From positions 9,143,443 through 9,207,442 of the forward strand of contig OX422188.1 in the NCBI GenBank assembly GCA_949130485.1: a stretch of 64,000 nt of DNA, in the 5' to 3' direction. This DNA is from Agelas oroides. Taxonomy: Eukaryota; Porifera; Demospongiae; Agelasida; Agelasidae. The notes beneath the pieces are model-generated. The model did no database searches, was not told the origin of the DNA, and worked only from the letters and a program-made list of their open reading frames with translations. Shown in pieces: positions 12,201-38,143 of this stretch. The first letter of the stretch is position 1; every line of letters starts with the position of its first letter. The position numbers were made by a program, and so were the translations under genes.

Positions 12201-15200
12201 TTGGGAACTTTCCATCTCAAGCTACAGGCCCTGCGGGTATTATGCCTGGGGTGACCAGACCTGGAGTCCCTACCATACCCACATCTCTATCTCAGCCACG
12301 ACCAGCTGGGCTTGTGACCGGTCAAACTGGTATCCCAGGAGGAAACTTGAATGCAACTGCCAATGTGGTGATGCCGCTACAGACTGGAAACCAGACCAGT
12401 CTAGGAGCTCAATCGGTTATGAGCATGCCCAGTACTGTTCCACCTATGGCAGCAAGCACTACCATCACAGGCATGCAACATGGCGGGGCAGCTGTTTCAG
12501 TATCGAGCAGTGTCGGCTCCTTTACCACAGGCTCTCCTGCACTTGTCCCCACATCTGTCCAGCAGCCTACCACTGCTCTCCCATCGAGCATTCCCCACGT
12601 TCCTGTTTCTCAACCCCAACCCATGACTGGTCCATCCCAGCCACCACTACCGGTGAGAAACTGGAACATGGTTGTGTGCTTGTTCCCGCCTCCTAGTCTG
12701 AGTTGTTAGCCTCGTTCCCAGGCCGTTCCTGCCTCCAGTTTTTGATCGCTTGCAGTATGCAAAAACGGAGGGGAAGGCCTGGGAGATAGAGTCACGTGTG
12801 TGACGTCAGGTAGACATGAGGGGGCGGTGCCCAATTGTTGTAACTCACAAACTTTGTGGTGATCAGCCTCGAATCTACCGAACAACGAGCTGTATTGCCG
12901 CTGTCTTTCGAACCTTAGCGTCTCAAGTTCTTGGATGAGATATTACTAGAAGAACCTCAAGATTCTTTGTCGGGCACCGTCCCCCTCATGTCTACCCTCA
13001 TGTCTACCTGATGTCATGCACGTGACTCTATCTCCCAGGCCTTCCCCTCCGTTTTTGCATACTGCAAGCGATCAAAAACTGGAGGCGGGAACGGCCTAGG
13101 AACGAGGCTACTGAGTTATGTTGGTAACCTCTAACCTCGTTCCAAGGCCACTCCTAGATTTTATCTCGCAGCTGTGGAGAACCAGGTTTTTCTCCACAGC
13201 TGCGAGATAAAATCTGGGAGTGGCCTGGGGGCGGGGCTAGGTAACCTCTGCTGCTGTGTGCGTGTAGTTGTTAAGTTGTTTTCGGTATTTCTCCCACCAC
13301 AGCTGCAGCCCATCACAATTTGGCAAGGCATTATGGAAATGGCAGAAATGGTAAGCAGTTTTGAATCGATGGGTTGTTTGTTTGGCAACAAATGACTTCT
13401 AAAAATGATAGAGACACTGCTGACTCGTGTATGTGTGAGATGGGCATGTTTTTAAGTTAATTCTTGAAAATACACCCACACTGCTCTCTGAGGAGTCACT
13501 GGAGTTCATCACCCATGGCAAGAGTGCATGATGATGTCGTTTTTTATTGCGGAGGGAGGAAGAAGAGTGTGTAACTTCCTATTCTGACCGTGTTAGAAGC
13601 AGAATCTCCCGCGTGTACTACAAATAGCACATGTAGCTAGTGTGCGGGTGAAAGTGTGAGTAAAAGTAGCTGCAAAACAGTAAAAATGACGTCATCATGT
13701 GCTCTTGCCCATGGGTGTATTTTTGGGAGTTTATAGTTTACTGGTTCATGTTATTAAATTTTTCCACATGTATTTCTATTCCATCTCCAGCGTGGCAACA
13801 TCCGCCAGACTCGGCAGATTGCATGCACTGTTACTACAACAAAGAGTGAAACTGTGTCAGAAATGTGAGTGTCACAGTGTCAGATGTAGCCTCATTCCCA
13901 GGCTGTGTTGGAACGAGGCTATGTCAGATGTAGCCTCATTCCCAGGCTGTGTTGGAACGAGGCTATGTCAGATGTAGCCTCATTCCCAGGCTGTGTTGGA
14001 ACGAGGCTATGTCAGATGTAGCCTCATTCCCAGGCTGCGTTGGAACGAGGCTATGTCAGATGTAGATGTAGCCTCATTCCCAGGCTGCGTTGGAACGAGG
14101 CTATGTCAGATGTAGCCTCATTCCCAGGCTGCATTGGAACGAGGCTATGTCAGATGTAGCCTCATTCCCAGGCTGCGTTGGAACGAGGCTATGTCAGATG
14201 TAGCCTCATTCCCAGGCTGCGTTGGAACGAGGCTATGTCAGATGTAGCCTCATTCCCAGGCTGCGTTGGAACGAGGCTATGTCAGATGTAGCCTCATTCC
14301 CAGGCTGCGTTGGAACGAGGCTATGTCAGATGTAGCCTCATTCCCAGGCTGTGTTGGAACGAGGCTATGTCAGATGTAGCCTCATTCCCAGGCTGCATTG
14401 AAACGAGGCTATGTCAGATGCTTATTTCGAGTATGCAAATATGGAAGGAGAAGGCCTGGAAGATCTCATCACATATAGTGACATCAATGAATTTCTTGCA
14501 CTTTTGCGGCAGTGTCACCTAGCAACGTTCAAAACGTTTTACGCCAAACCCTCTCAAAGAGGTACGGATACACTCGAGTATAAATTTAAAATTTATACTG
14601 TTGTAAGGGAAGTTTATGTAGTAATTACCGTTCTCGCAATCTCATTGGTCCTTACCACTTTTGGGGAATAAGCCCAAGAAGTTTGACTTTGTTCACCAGA
14701 CCGTTTCTCACCAGGAGACGTGCGCGGGCTGGGCACGAGACTACTCCAGTCCTTGCGCAAGACATTACAAAGAAGGGCCTCGAAAGTCTTCATGGGGCAC
14801 CACCCCTCGTGTGTCTACTTTCTGTCTATATCACATTGCCACTTGTGGCCCAAATCTCCCAGGCCTTCCCCCTCTGTATTTGCATACTGGTAGTAATTGG
14901 GGCGAGCCTGAGCAAGCCCCACACTAGCGGGACTGCATTGCGGAAGTGTGTGTGTATACGTGCTTGTTTGCGGCCATATACCGTAAATTTTAAGTGCACA
15001 TTTAAATATTTCACGAAAATTGAACGTCCTAGTGCAGGTGAAGGGCAATGCTGGGCTACTGCCAGAGTGCAGCGTCGACAACCGTACCGGAGACGGCTCA
15101 ACTTGAAGCACGCACGGCACCTTACTTCTTGTTTGTCACAGTAGCTATGGACCGACCCGGCATCAACGGCAGGCTGCTCGCAGACCGTACAAAATGACAC

Positions 15201-16630
15201 GCCGGGTTGAGATCGCTTCAGGTAAGTGTCATGCATAAACGGCACTCATAAACGCTAGCGATTCAGCTCATGATTTCAGCGTGAAGCTTAGTCTATTCAT
15301 GTGTAGCCATAGTAGCTGCTTGCTCAGGCTCGCCCCCACAATGTTGTACATTTTCTAGTCAAATACTGGAGACAGTGAAGACCTGGGAGATTTGGATAAG
15401 AAAAGCTGGCACTTTAGTACAACTTCAGATTATGTACAGAGCATTCTGCTAGCAACATGCTGGAAATGAAGTGCCTCTATATATTCAAGCAAGAGCGCAT
15501 AAGAACGGGCTGCTAGAGTAAGAACGTGTGACTCCATAAAATTTGAAACCGGTCGGAATTTACCGCCAATACTGAAAATAGTAACACGTACTGCGCATTT
15601 TGTGTAACAGAAGCCATTATTGCTAAGCACGTGACCGGGTGTTCTATTTTCAGTACAGTTCAATAATTTTGACCGGACTACGGGCTTCTATTGAGTTACA
15701 CTCTCTTACTCAAGCCACCCGTTCTTATGCGCTCTTGATTCAAAGGATTTAATATCTTGAAAGGATTTCCTGCAAGAACATATTGAATTTCCTCCTGCAG
15801 TAAGCCCATGCTTTGGCCACAGAAGATGACCATGAATGCATACCCAAAGGCTTTGTTCGTAAGTTTCCCTTCATTCATAAGACGTGAGAAAGACACACTA
15901 GTCTCCATGCAATACGGGAGAATATTGCACACGTGCAGGAATATGTTTTCATGTCCGAAGGACAAGTGAAAACACTTCCTGCATGAATTGTCTTTCCTAC
16001 AGATGAGCTAGCCTCGTTCCCAGGCCCCGCCCAGCTTTCCGTCGCTTGCAGTACGGAAAAGCGATTTTTAGTTCACGCGCGGGGGAGAGCCTGGGAACGA
16101 GGCTACAGATGAGCAGTGTTTACAGTACACAATGGATAACAACTACACATGTAGAGCCTATATTTACAGTAGCCTCGTTCCCAGGCCACTCCCAGATTTT
16201 ATCTCGCAGCTGTGGAGAAGAAGTTTTCTCCACAGCTGCGAGATAAAATCTGGGAGTGGCCTGGGAACGAGGCTATATTTACAGCACACTATAGAACACT
16301 ATAACACTATGCACACGTAGATAGAGTATAGAATATTTTACACATGCGTGTATATTCTATCCAGAACACAATAACTCGGATGATGAACTTCCATAACCCA
16401 GCCCTTGTTCGTACTGTCACCTTCAACTTTGCGGAGAATTATCAGAATGTGACCATGCTGAGAATCTTGATGTCTGATGCCCAGCACAAGCACGTGAGCC
16501 ATGTTATACTTACATAGTCTCATTCCCATACTCCTCTCCTCTGGTCTGGGAATGAGACATTATTGTACTGTGTGTGCATATGCACAGGCAGGATAGAGTA
16601 GTCTTTGTCTGTTACACACACACACACACA

Positions 16631-16726
<96 letters not shown>

Positions 16727-19700
16727 AATCTGCCTATTGAGATCCCTTAACTTATGTAGCTTTCAAGGAGGTTGATTTGTCACCCCCCCCCCCCCCCCCC
16801 CAGTTTGCCATTGTGCAGCTGCTTGGAGCTCAGTGTCCAATCAAGGCACTCATCCTGGTCTGGAATGACAAACAGAAGCAGTTCACTGGACTCATTCACC
16901 TAGACCAGGTAAGCCTTTGACCCTAGCTAGGTCTTCTCCACATGCCTCCAGCTACTGGAGAATTCATTGTCATGAACAAAGTGGCGCATGCACACTATGG
17001 TTGACACGTTCCTAATTGTTCTCAGTACTCCTACTAGGTATCGGTACATAGCATGATACTTAGCATCTGGCCCATAGCTCGACTGTTCTCTCAGCTAAAA
17101 GTCCAAAATGAACCGGTCTAGTACGCATGTTTAGTGCGACAACGAATTTGAAATCTTCAGTATTGGTTATTGTATTTTTATACTGTACACGATCAAGAAC
17201 TGGAGGAAGTGTTGACCTGGGAACGAGGCTAACGTATTGACTGCATGCTTCTCGACTTTATTAATTTCCATCTGTCTGTCTCTGTTCCATGACAGGATAC
17301 ATTTGTTGCCGTGGTGAAGCAAGTGCTTATGCAAAGGAGGGCTACAATGGTACAATACCGTATAGACGCCTTTCTGAGCTTCTGGTTACCATGGTAATAT
17401 GTCATATTGAAGGTCAAGGAACATCAAACGATTGCAGTGGGCAAGAGTGCATAAGAACGAGCGGCTAGAGTAAGAGTGTGTAACTTCTCCATTCGAGTAT
17501 CCGTACCTTATGCGCTCTTGCAGTGGGCATGTGAAAAGTCGTGAGAAGTTCATTGAGAGACTTGCCCATCCCTCTTTGGCTCTTCAAAACAGTTGCTGTG
17601 TAAACACTCATGCCAACATGCTAACAGACCAGGATGGACCTCCACACTTAGTGCCTAACTTCCGATATGACATAACACCCTGGAAGCTGAATGCTCAGAG
17701 GGGGTCTATAGCGGAACTGACAAAACCAAAACCTTCTCCTATATAGAGAGCAGAAAGCAAGTTTGGGTGTTTTGAAGGACCTTGTTTTCTATGCAGCAGT
17801 CAGCTGGTGGCGGTGCAGGAGCTATGAATCCTAGTAACCCAGGCATGCCAGGTGGACAGCCAGGCTCTATGGCTCCCGGGCAGCAGGTGTGTGTGTGTGT
17901 GTGAGTGTGAGTGTGTGTGTGGTGGGTGGTATGGGTGTGGTGGGTGGGTGTTGCATGTATGTGTGTGTGTGTGTGAGTGTGAGTGTGTGGGTGTGGGTGT
18001 GTGTGGTGTGTGTGTGTTGCGTGTGTGTGTGAGTGTGAGTGTGTGGATATGTGGTATGAGTGTGGTGGGTGGGTGTTACATGTGTGTGTGTGTGTGTGTG
18101 TGTGCGTGTGCGTGCGTAGCCTCGTTCCCAGGCCTTCCCGGCTCCAGTTTTTGATCACTGCAAGCGATCAAAAACTGGAGCCGGGAAAGGCCTGGGAACG
18201 AGGCTATGCGTAAGTGCGTGCGTGCATGCGTAAGTGCGTGCGTGCATGCGTGTGTGCATGCATGTCTGTCTGCCTGTGTGTCTGTGGCTGTGTCTGGGTG
18301 GGGGTATACTATGTAGATGTGCATGGGGTGAATGCACGAAGAAGTAAGTAGTACAATAGCTACATAACACTGGTCTTTCAGCTAAACATGAGTCCCTCCT
18401 TTTTCTATACAGATGGGCTTCCCTGCACCTAGCCAGCCTATGGTAGCTCAGGGCACCTCCCAGCCACTTCCTGTGAATGCAGGGATGCAGGCAGCAGCTG
18501 GAGGCCTACCAGCGGGTAACATGAACCCACTACCTCCTCATGGAGGAGGGGCCATGTCAGGGATGTCACCCTCAGCCCAACAACAGCAGCAACAACAAGG
18601 CAAGCCTTGATAAACAACCTTCTTGTAGCATTTAATCTGGTTAAGGTCAAACCAGGGACCTTCTGGTCACCAAGCACACATGCACACACACACATACTGG
18701 ATGGAAGAAGATGACTTAGAAAATGCTCACAGTATCAGTTACTTAAGATTTCCTCTCTTCAATACCTGTGGATTTTTTTTTCTGTTTAAACCACAAAATT
18801 CACTGCAAAACTGTTCAGCCCCTTTTTATCTTGGCTCACAGTTGCTTTCTAGATATTGTGCATACTGGCCTGATTGCTAGCTTCGGAAGGGAAAAGACTC
18901 GATGGCGGAAGAATTGTACAAATATGGTAGCCTTGTTCCCAGCCCCCTACCCAGCTTCCCAGTATGCTTTCTTGTATTGCAAGTGACAGAGCGTTGGGCG
19001 AGGGCTGGGAAATGAGGCTACAAATAGATACTGCAAGAGTGCATAGTAAACAAGGAGGGGAGCAAGAGTGTGTAACTATCAACACAGTTGTTGTAGTGAC
19101 AGCAGAATCTTCCGCCTGTATTATAAACAGAATGCCTGCCCACATGGCTTCACTAAGTAAGTGTGAAATATTGCTAAATATTGTGTTCCCCCATTACTGT
19201 GCTTTTATCAACTCTCTTACAGGCGCTGTGCTTACCCAGCAACAGTTACCCAACCAATTCCAGCAGCAACCCGCACAATCACAACAACAGCTACAGCTAC
19301 AGCAACAACAACAACAACAACAACAGCAACAACAACAGCTACAGCAACAACAACAGCAACAACAACAGCTACAGCAACAACAACAGCTACAGCAACAACA
19401 ACAACAGCTACAGCAGCAACAACAGCTACAACAGCAACAACAGCTGCAGCAGCAGCAGCAGCAGCTACAGCAACACCAACAGCTGCAGCAACAACAACAA
19501 CAGCTACAGCAACAACAACAACAACAGCTACAGCAACAACAACAACAGCTACAGCAGCAGCACCAACAACAGCAACAACAACAATTACAACAACAACAAC
19601 AACAATTACAACAACAGCAGCAGCTACAGCAACAGCAGCAGCTACAGCAACAACAACCACCACAACAGCAACAACAACAACAACCAAGTGAGAGACCACT

Positions 19701-20441
19701 GCAGACAATTGAGAGGGTAATTCTGATCTTGGAAAGAGCCACCCCCCAGCAGCAAGAAGCCTTATTTCAGAAGATTCGTGCCACCCCTGAAAGCAGACAT
19801 CAACTACTCGCAAAAGTGCAGATGCTCCGACAGCAACGACAGCAGAGAATGATGTCAGCAGCAGCCGGTAGGAGACTAGACTGAACCTCAAAACGAGGAG
19901 ACATTATGTAGACTCAATCACTATCTATTTGGGTCTCACTCCTGGGCTCCTCCCCAGCTTTTGTCGCATGCAGTAAAAGCTGGGAAGAAGGCTGGGTGGG
20001 TAAAAGGCTACCAGTAACATCTTGAAGCATCAAATGTTGGCCGATCTGGAGGTCTCCTAGCCTTGTGCTTAGGCCTTTACACGCTTGTCACTGGAAGTAC
20101 AAAATTTGCAAACGACAAGCATTGCTAAGGCCTGGGGGCAAAGCCAGAGGTCCAGTCTAGACAAGTTCCTGGTTAATACCGTGGTGATTATCCAAATGGA
20201 GTGAGGAGAGTTATTATTGTCAAAGGCATCGTTTACTCTTCCTATTACTCATACAGGGACAAACCAGCCAGCTATGGGGCAGCCGGGGACAAGTCAGCCT
20301 GGAATTGGCCCACACTCCCAGCTACAAATGGGGATGCCACAGATCCGGGGAATGAATCCACCCCCCAGCATGCAGACAGGACAACAAATGCCTGGACAAC
20401 AGCAACAGCCTGGAGGAGGGGGGGGCCGATCTTTCTTCTAA
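6230..20441 (+). CDS. MED25: MED25, Mediator subunit 25
   Basis: Eighteen exons: 6230-6348, 7169-7214, 7503-7627, 8182-8280, 8810-8942, 9297-9362, 10796-10895, 11130-12652, 13303-13350, 13791-13864, 15801-15858, 16365-16493, 16804-16908, 17296-17349, 17797-17886, 18413-18599, 19223-19867 and 20257-20441; 3786 nt, 1261 residues. Residues 1-229 form the N-terminal von Willebrand A domain (YSDVVFVVDSSAAL; ISPRKLPFFRSLFE), which in the family docks on Mediator. Exon 8 (230-737) is a Ser/Thr/Pro/Ala-rich linker. Residues 738-893 form the PTOV/ACID activator-binding domain (IWQGIMEM, LWPQKMTM, CPIKALILVWNDKQKQFTGLI). A Gly/Met/Gln-rich segment and a polyglutamine/Leu tract of more than 100 residues follow, then a helix-prone tail and a QPG-rich end. 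Human MED25 is about 750 residues, so the extra length is linker and polyQ. Exon 11 is short and was needed to keep phase. The exon 16 donor is GC rather than GT. Confidence 0.93.
6349..7168 (+). other. MED25 intron 1
   Basis: 820 bp, mostly AT-rich unique sequence. A fragment near 7011-7052 matches one end of the CAAGAG-terminal element family (GCATAAGAACGGGCGGCTAG). No coding exon is seen. Confidence 0.7.
7225..7500 (+). repeat. C/T-rich tract before MED25 exon 3
   Basis: About 275 bp of pyrimidine-rich sequence directly upstream of the exon 3 acceptor (CACAG, exon from 7503). It acts as an extended polypyrimidine tract. The open frames through it are compositional. Confidence 0.85.
8318..8756. 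repeat. Minisatellite of GGTCACATGAT-type units
   Basis: MED25 intron 4 holds more than 20 irregular copies of the word TGGTCACATGAT, separated by CA-rich spacers of 6-16 bp. Each unit contains the E-box-like TCACATGA. Confidence 0.93.
9893..10030. repeat. Short tandem repeat, about 40-46 bp unit
   Basis: Consecutive units contain 'atacatgcaatatagcattt' followed by 'cacttgatgtggtcc', with small length differences between copies. Confidence 0.88.
10192..10534. mobile_element. Non-autonomous element with CAGGGTTTCATACA ends
   Basis: A 343-bp stretch begins CAGGGTTTCATACAGG and ends with the inverted TGTATGAAACCCTG. Long G and C runs lie just inside the ends. The CAGGG terminus is typical of hAT-type non-autonomous elements (family knowledge), but no clean 8-bp duplication is visible, so the superfamily is uncertain. 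Confidence 0.65.
12707..13110. mobile_element. 404-bp foldback element, TAGCCTCG family
   Basis: Long inverted arms run from TAGCCTCGTTCCCAGGC to its complement, flanked by CTGAGTTGT at 12698-12706 and CTGAGTTAT at 13111-13119 (8 of 9 match), read as the target-site duplication. It lies just downstream of the MED25 exon 8 donor, in intron 8. Confidence 0.9.
13132..13239. mobile_element. 108-bp foldback element, TAGCCTCG family
   Basis: A hairpin with arms CAGCTGCGAGATAAAATCTG and complement, flanked by a perfect 9-bp duplication GGTAACCTC (13123-13131 and 13240-13248). It is a sister copy of the element at 16170-16275. Confidence 0.92.
13878..14420. repeat. Array of twelve 35-bp mini-palindromes with their 9-bp duplication
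   Basis: Twelve copies of a 35-bp palindrome (TAGCCTCATTCCCAGGCT to GGAACGAGGCTA) alternate with the 9-mer TGTCAGATG, making a 44-bp period. One unit has a 6-bp insertion near 14063. The array starts 13 bp after the MED25 exon 10 splice donor. Confidence 0.97.
14421..15489. other. MED25 intron 10, repeat-derived middle section
   Basis: This part contains a truncated copy (about 14505-14735) of the 'CACCTAGCAACGTTCAAAAC ... CACGAGACTA' foldback type also seen at 30995, 47182 and 59747. It also has a minus-strand open frame near 15050-15235 with regularly spaced cysteines. No supported exon is seen. Confidence 0.55.
15490..15737. mobile_element. CAAGAG-terminal element, copy 1
   Basis: 248 bp with inverted ends CAAGAGCGCATAAGAACGG and complement, flanked by ATTCAAG and ATTCAAA. 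The interior matches the copies at 30720, 33210, 58322 and 60539. It ends 63 bp before MED25 exon 11. Confidence 0.92.
16009..16105. mobile_element. 97-bp foldback element, TAGCCTCG family
   Basis: Perfect 9-bp duplication CAGATGAGC at 16000-16008 and 16106-16114. The ends are TAGCCTCGTTCCCAGGC and its complement. Confidence 0.95.
16170..16275. mobile_element. 106-bp foldback element, TAGCCTCG family
   Basis: Perfect 9-bp duplication TATTTACAG at 16161-16169 and 16276-16284 around an almost perfect palindrome. It lies in MED25 intron 11. Confidence 0.95.
16612..16724. repeat. (CA)n microsatellite
   Basis: About 110 bp of CA dinucleotides in MED25 intron 12, followed by a C homopolymer (about 16785-16801) directly before exon 13. 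Confidence 0.97.
17888..18115. repeat. GT-rich tract
   Basis: Irregular GT and GTGAGTGTG repeats immediately after the MED25 exon 15 donor (17886). Several alternative GT donors are therefore present. Confidence 0.85.
18117..18206. mobile_element. 90-bp foldback element, TAGCCTCG family
   Basis: Palindrome with TTTTTGATC inner arms inserted in the GT/GC-rich repeat of MED25 intron 15. The flanks TGCGTGCG and TGCGTAAG are only partly alike. Confidence 0.85.
18600..19222 (+). other. MED25 intron 16 with GC-AG borders
   Basis: Exon 16 ends CAACAAG and the intron begins GCAAGC; the acceptor is TTACAG before 19223. Phase 1 is kept only with this junction. Reading through would end the protein at a TGA two codons later (about 18608). 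A degraded foldback lies near 18929-19022. Confidence 0.7.
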
Positions 20442-21340
20442 GATTAGTGGAACTGGCAGCAATACATTAGTTGGCAGAAGTACTGTCAACCCACAGGATG
20501 CAATTAGCTAGTTTGTATAGTCAATATACTCACTCATTCCGCTCTTCGTATTTTGCACATGTAACATTATCACTTTATATACCACAGTTCTAGTTGAAAC
20601 CAGGTTGTAGAACTAAAGTTTAATATCACTTGCTCTACGTGTTTTAATCAATCGGGTGCATAGATGCAATAGGGGCTTTCCAAAACCACACCCCCTCCAT
20701 TAAATTTTCTCCCAGCATCTTGATCTACCTACCATAGTTAGTATACTCTATGACTGCAGACTGACTTGCAAATTTCAGCTTTATATATACCATGTTTCAT
20801 TTGTTGGATATGCAGGCTTCAAGTTTGAAACCTTCCTGTATATTTAGATCCAGATTGGGGCCAGATTGGGTCCTAGCTATTAAAATGTATGGGAAAACTG
20901 AAATTTTGAGTGTGCAGATCTCAGAAACTAAACATGCTATCCAGCTCAAATTTTCAACTTAGTCTCTTCCTAATGAGTACTAAGTCATATCTAAAATTCA
21001 GGACAATCAGAGGTACTCCCCAAAAGTGGGTGGGTTTTGGAAAGCCCCTATTAAGGGGGCTCAGTAAACAGGAATTGGTTTCAAGTTTCCGTTTTGTTTC
21101 CTTTCATGGCTGAAAGCTAAAGTAAAAGTACCAGTATTGATGACCTGCTTAGTTATTACTTAGGTATGAGTAATAGTATCACAACATTGCATGGCAGATT
21201 GAGGTCAAAGGATTGCTCCCTAATTCCTAAACAATTTAAGAAATCACAAACATTTATGCAAAAAGCACCATGCAACTGAGAAGCAACCGAAGAGAGGTGG
21301 ACCATGATTATATCTACAACATTCATCCTGTAGTATGTAC
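20442..21340. other. Convergent spacer, MED25 / RECQ1
   Basis: About 900 bp between two stop codons, holding both 3' untranslated regions. ATTAAA words on the plus strand at about 20699 and 20879 are possible MED25 polyadenylation signals. Most of the spacer is the element at 20670-21050. Confidence 0.6.
20670..21050. mobile_element. Element with TAGGGGCTTTCCAAAACC ends
   Basis: Inverted ends TAGGGGCTTTCCAAAACC and complement are 380 bp apart. The terminal TA on each side could be a TA duplication of the Tc1/mariner type. The interior has no coding frame. Confidence 0.75.
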
Positions 21341-24029
<2,689 letters not shown>

Positions 24030-24131
24030 TCAGTCCCCACCATGTGCGTTGCGCATGCGTAGTAAGCTTATAAGCGTAAATACGTATCACGTGAGAGTCA
24101 CATGGTCTAGGGTGCTGGAAGCTTCGAAGAG
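24030..24131. promoter_or_regulatory. Shared divergent promoter, RECQ1 / FNBP4
   Basis: Only 102 bp separate the two ATGs. It contains TTGCGCATGCGTA at 24049-24061 (NRF-1-like) and CACGTG at 24088-24093 (E-box). Confidence 0.65.
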
Positions 24132-37134
<13,003 letters not shown>

Positions 37135-38143
37135 CACGAAAAACTATAAATTTTGGGGATTTTACCTTGCTGTTTTGCTATCACATATTTGTACTTCTGT
37201 TATTCATGTACAAGGAAGGTGTAAGTAGTCATTCTGAATGTGTCAGGTACTGTACAGAAAGTCATTGACTGCCCTAAAGGGACAGATGTTTGGAAGTTCA
37301 TCCAGATGTGTAGAACTTGAGAACGACTTTCCTGCTCAATAGAAATCAGTGGATCCCTCTGTGCCATCCTTGATGACCTTTGTTCTTCAGCCATTCACAT
37401 TTCATCAGTTCAGTCTCCTTCAGCTAGGTAACAGGCCAGACCAGTTGGTGGAGGTCCATGAAGGAATGGACTGCAGAGCCAGAGGGCAACCACGAGGTCA
37501 CATACACGGCCTTAAAAAAAGTACCAGGATGTAAAACCCTTCATCTTTTTGTTAAGAACTGCTTCTTGTACAGTTACCACAAATCAGTTTGATGCAGGTC
37601 AGATGGGAAACCTTAGATTTCATCTCGGAGCGCCATAATTTGTGAGTGGTCATCAAAAAAGGCACCATTCATTTATGCTACATAGTTCTTCTGCTAGTCA
37701 CACCATGAGTGCATGCAGCTGTTACAGTTTTGTGAGCATCTTTTCTCCCCAATACCTAAGCAGTTCTAATTAATGACGACATGCAGAATTTCTCACATAG
37801 ATTTAGCTACTAAAACATGTATACAGCATAAGGTTCTCCGAAAACATAATCAACTTCAGGTCAAAGTTCCAAACCCACCCTATGTCCACTCACCATGTGT
37901 CTGCAAACACATTGTATACTCCATATGTTCACACAAACTCTTTCATGAACTCCTTTGTTCCAAGTACCTCAACTCTATAGAATGTCATCCCCCCTGTCAT
38001 CACTTGTTTGCCTACCTTTAGTACTTTTAAGAACTACTTAAAAACATCTAAATAGATACACCTGTATTAGCATTATTTATGGTATCTTATGCCATTACAT
38101 AAAATAAAAAAGGTACTGAAATATGGAAGTAAGTTGGAGTCAC
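37135..38143. other. Convergent spacer, FNBP4 / UBL-ART gene
   Basis: About 1 kb of unique AT-rich sequence without visible repeats or exons. AATAAA at about 38103-38108 on the plus strand could end a long FNBP4 3' UTR. Confidence 0.55.

Noticed and set aside
13878..14420. CRISPR-like array
   Set aside because: The direct repeats have identical rather than variable spacers and each unit is a foldback element plus duplication, in an animal-type gene intron.
13864..16365. Direct joining of MED25 exon 10 to exon 12
   Set aside because: It puts a stop codon four codons into exon 12; exon 11 (15801-15858), which encodes the expected LWPQKMTM segment, restores the frame.
17386..17400. X-box-like GGTTACCATGGTAAT in MED25 intron 14
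   Set aside because: Isolated, one mismatch at the end and far from a start codon.
19194..19891. Cys-rich, Val/Ala-rich and Ser/Asn-rich frames overlapping the MED25 polyQ exon
   Set aside because: All are shadow frames of a CAG/CAA repeat; the Gln frame alone continues phase with exons 16 and 18.
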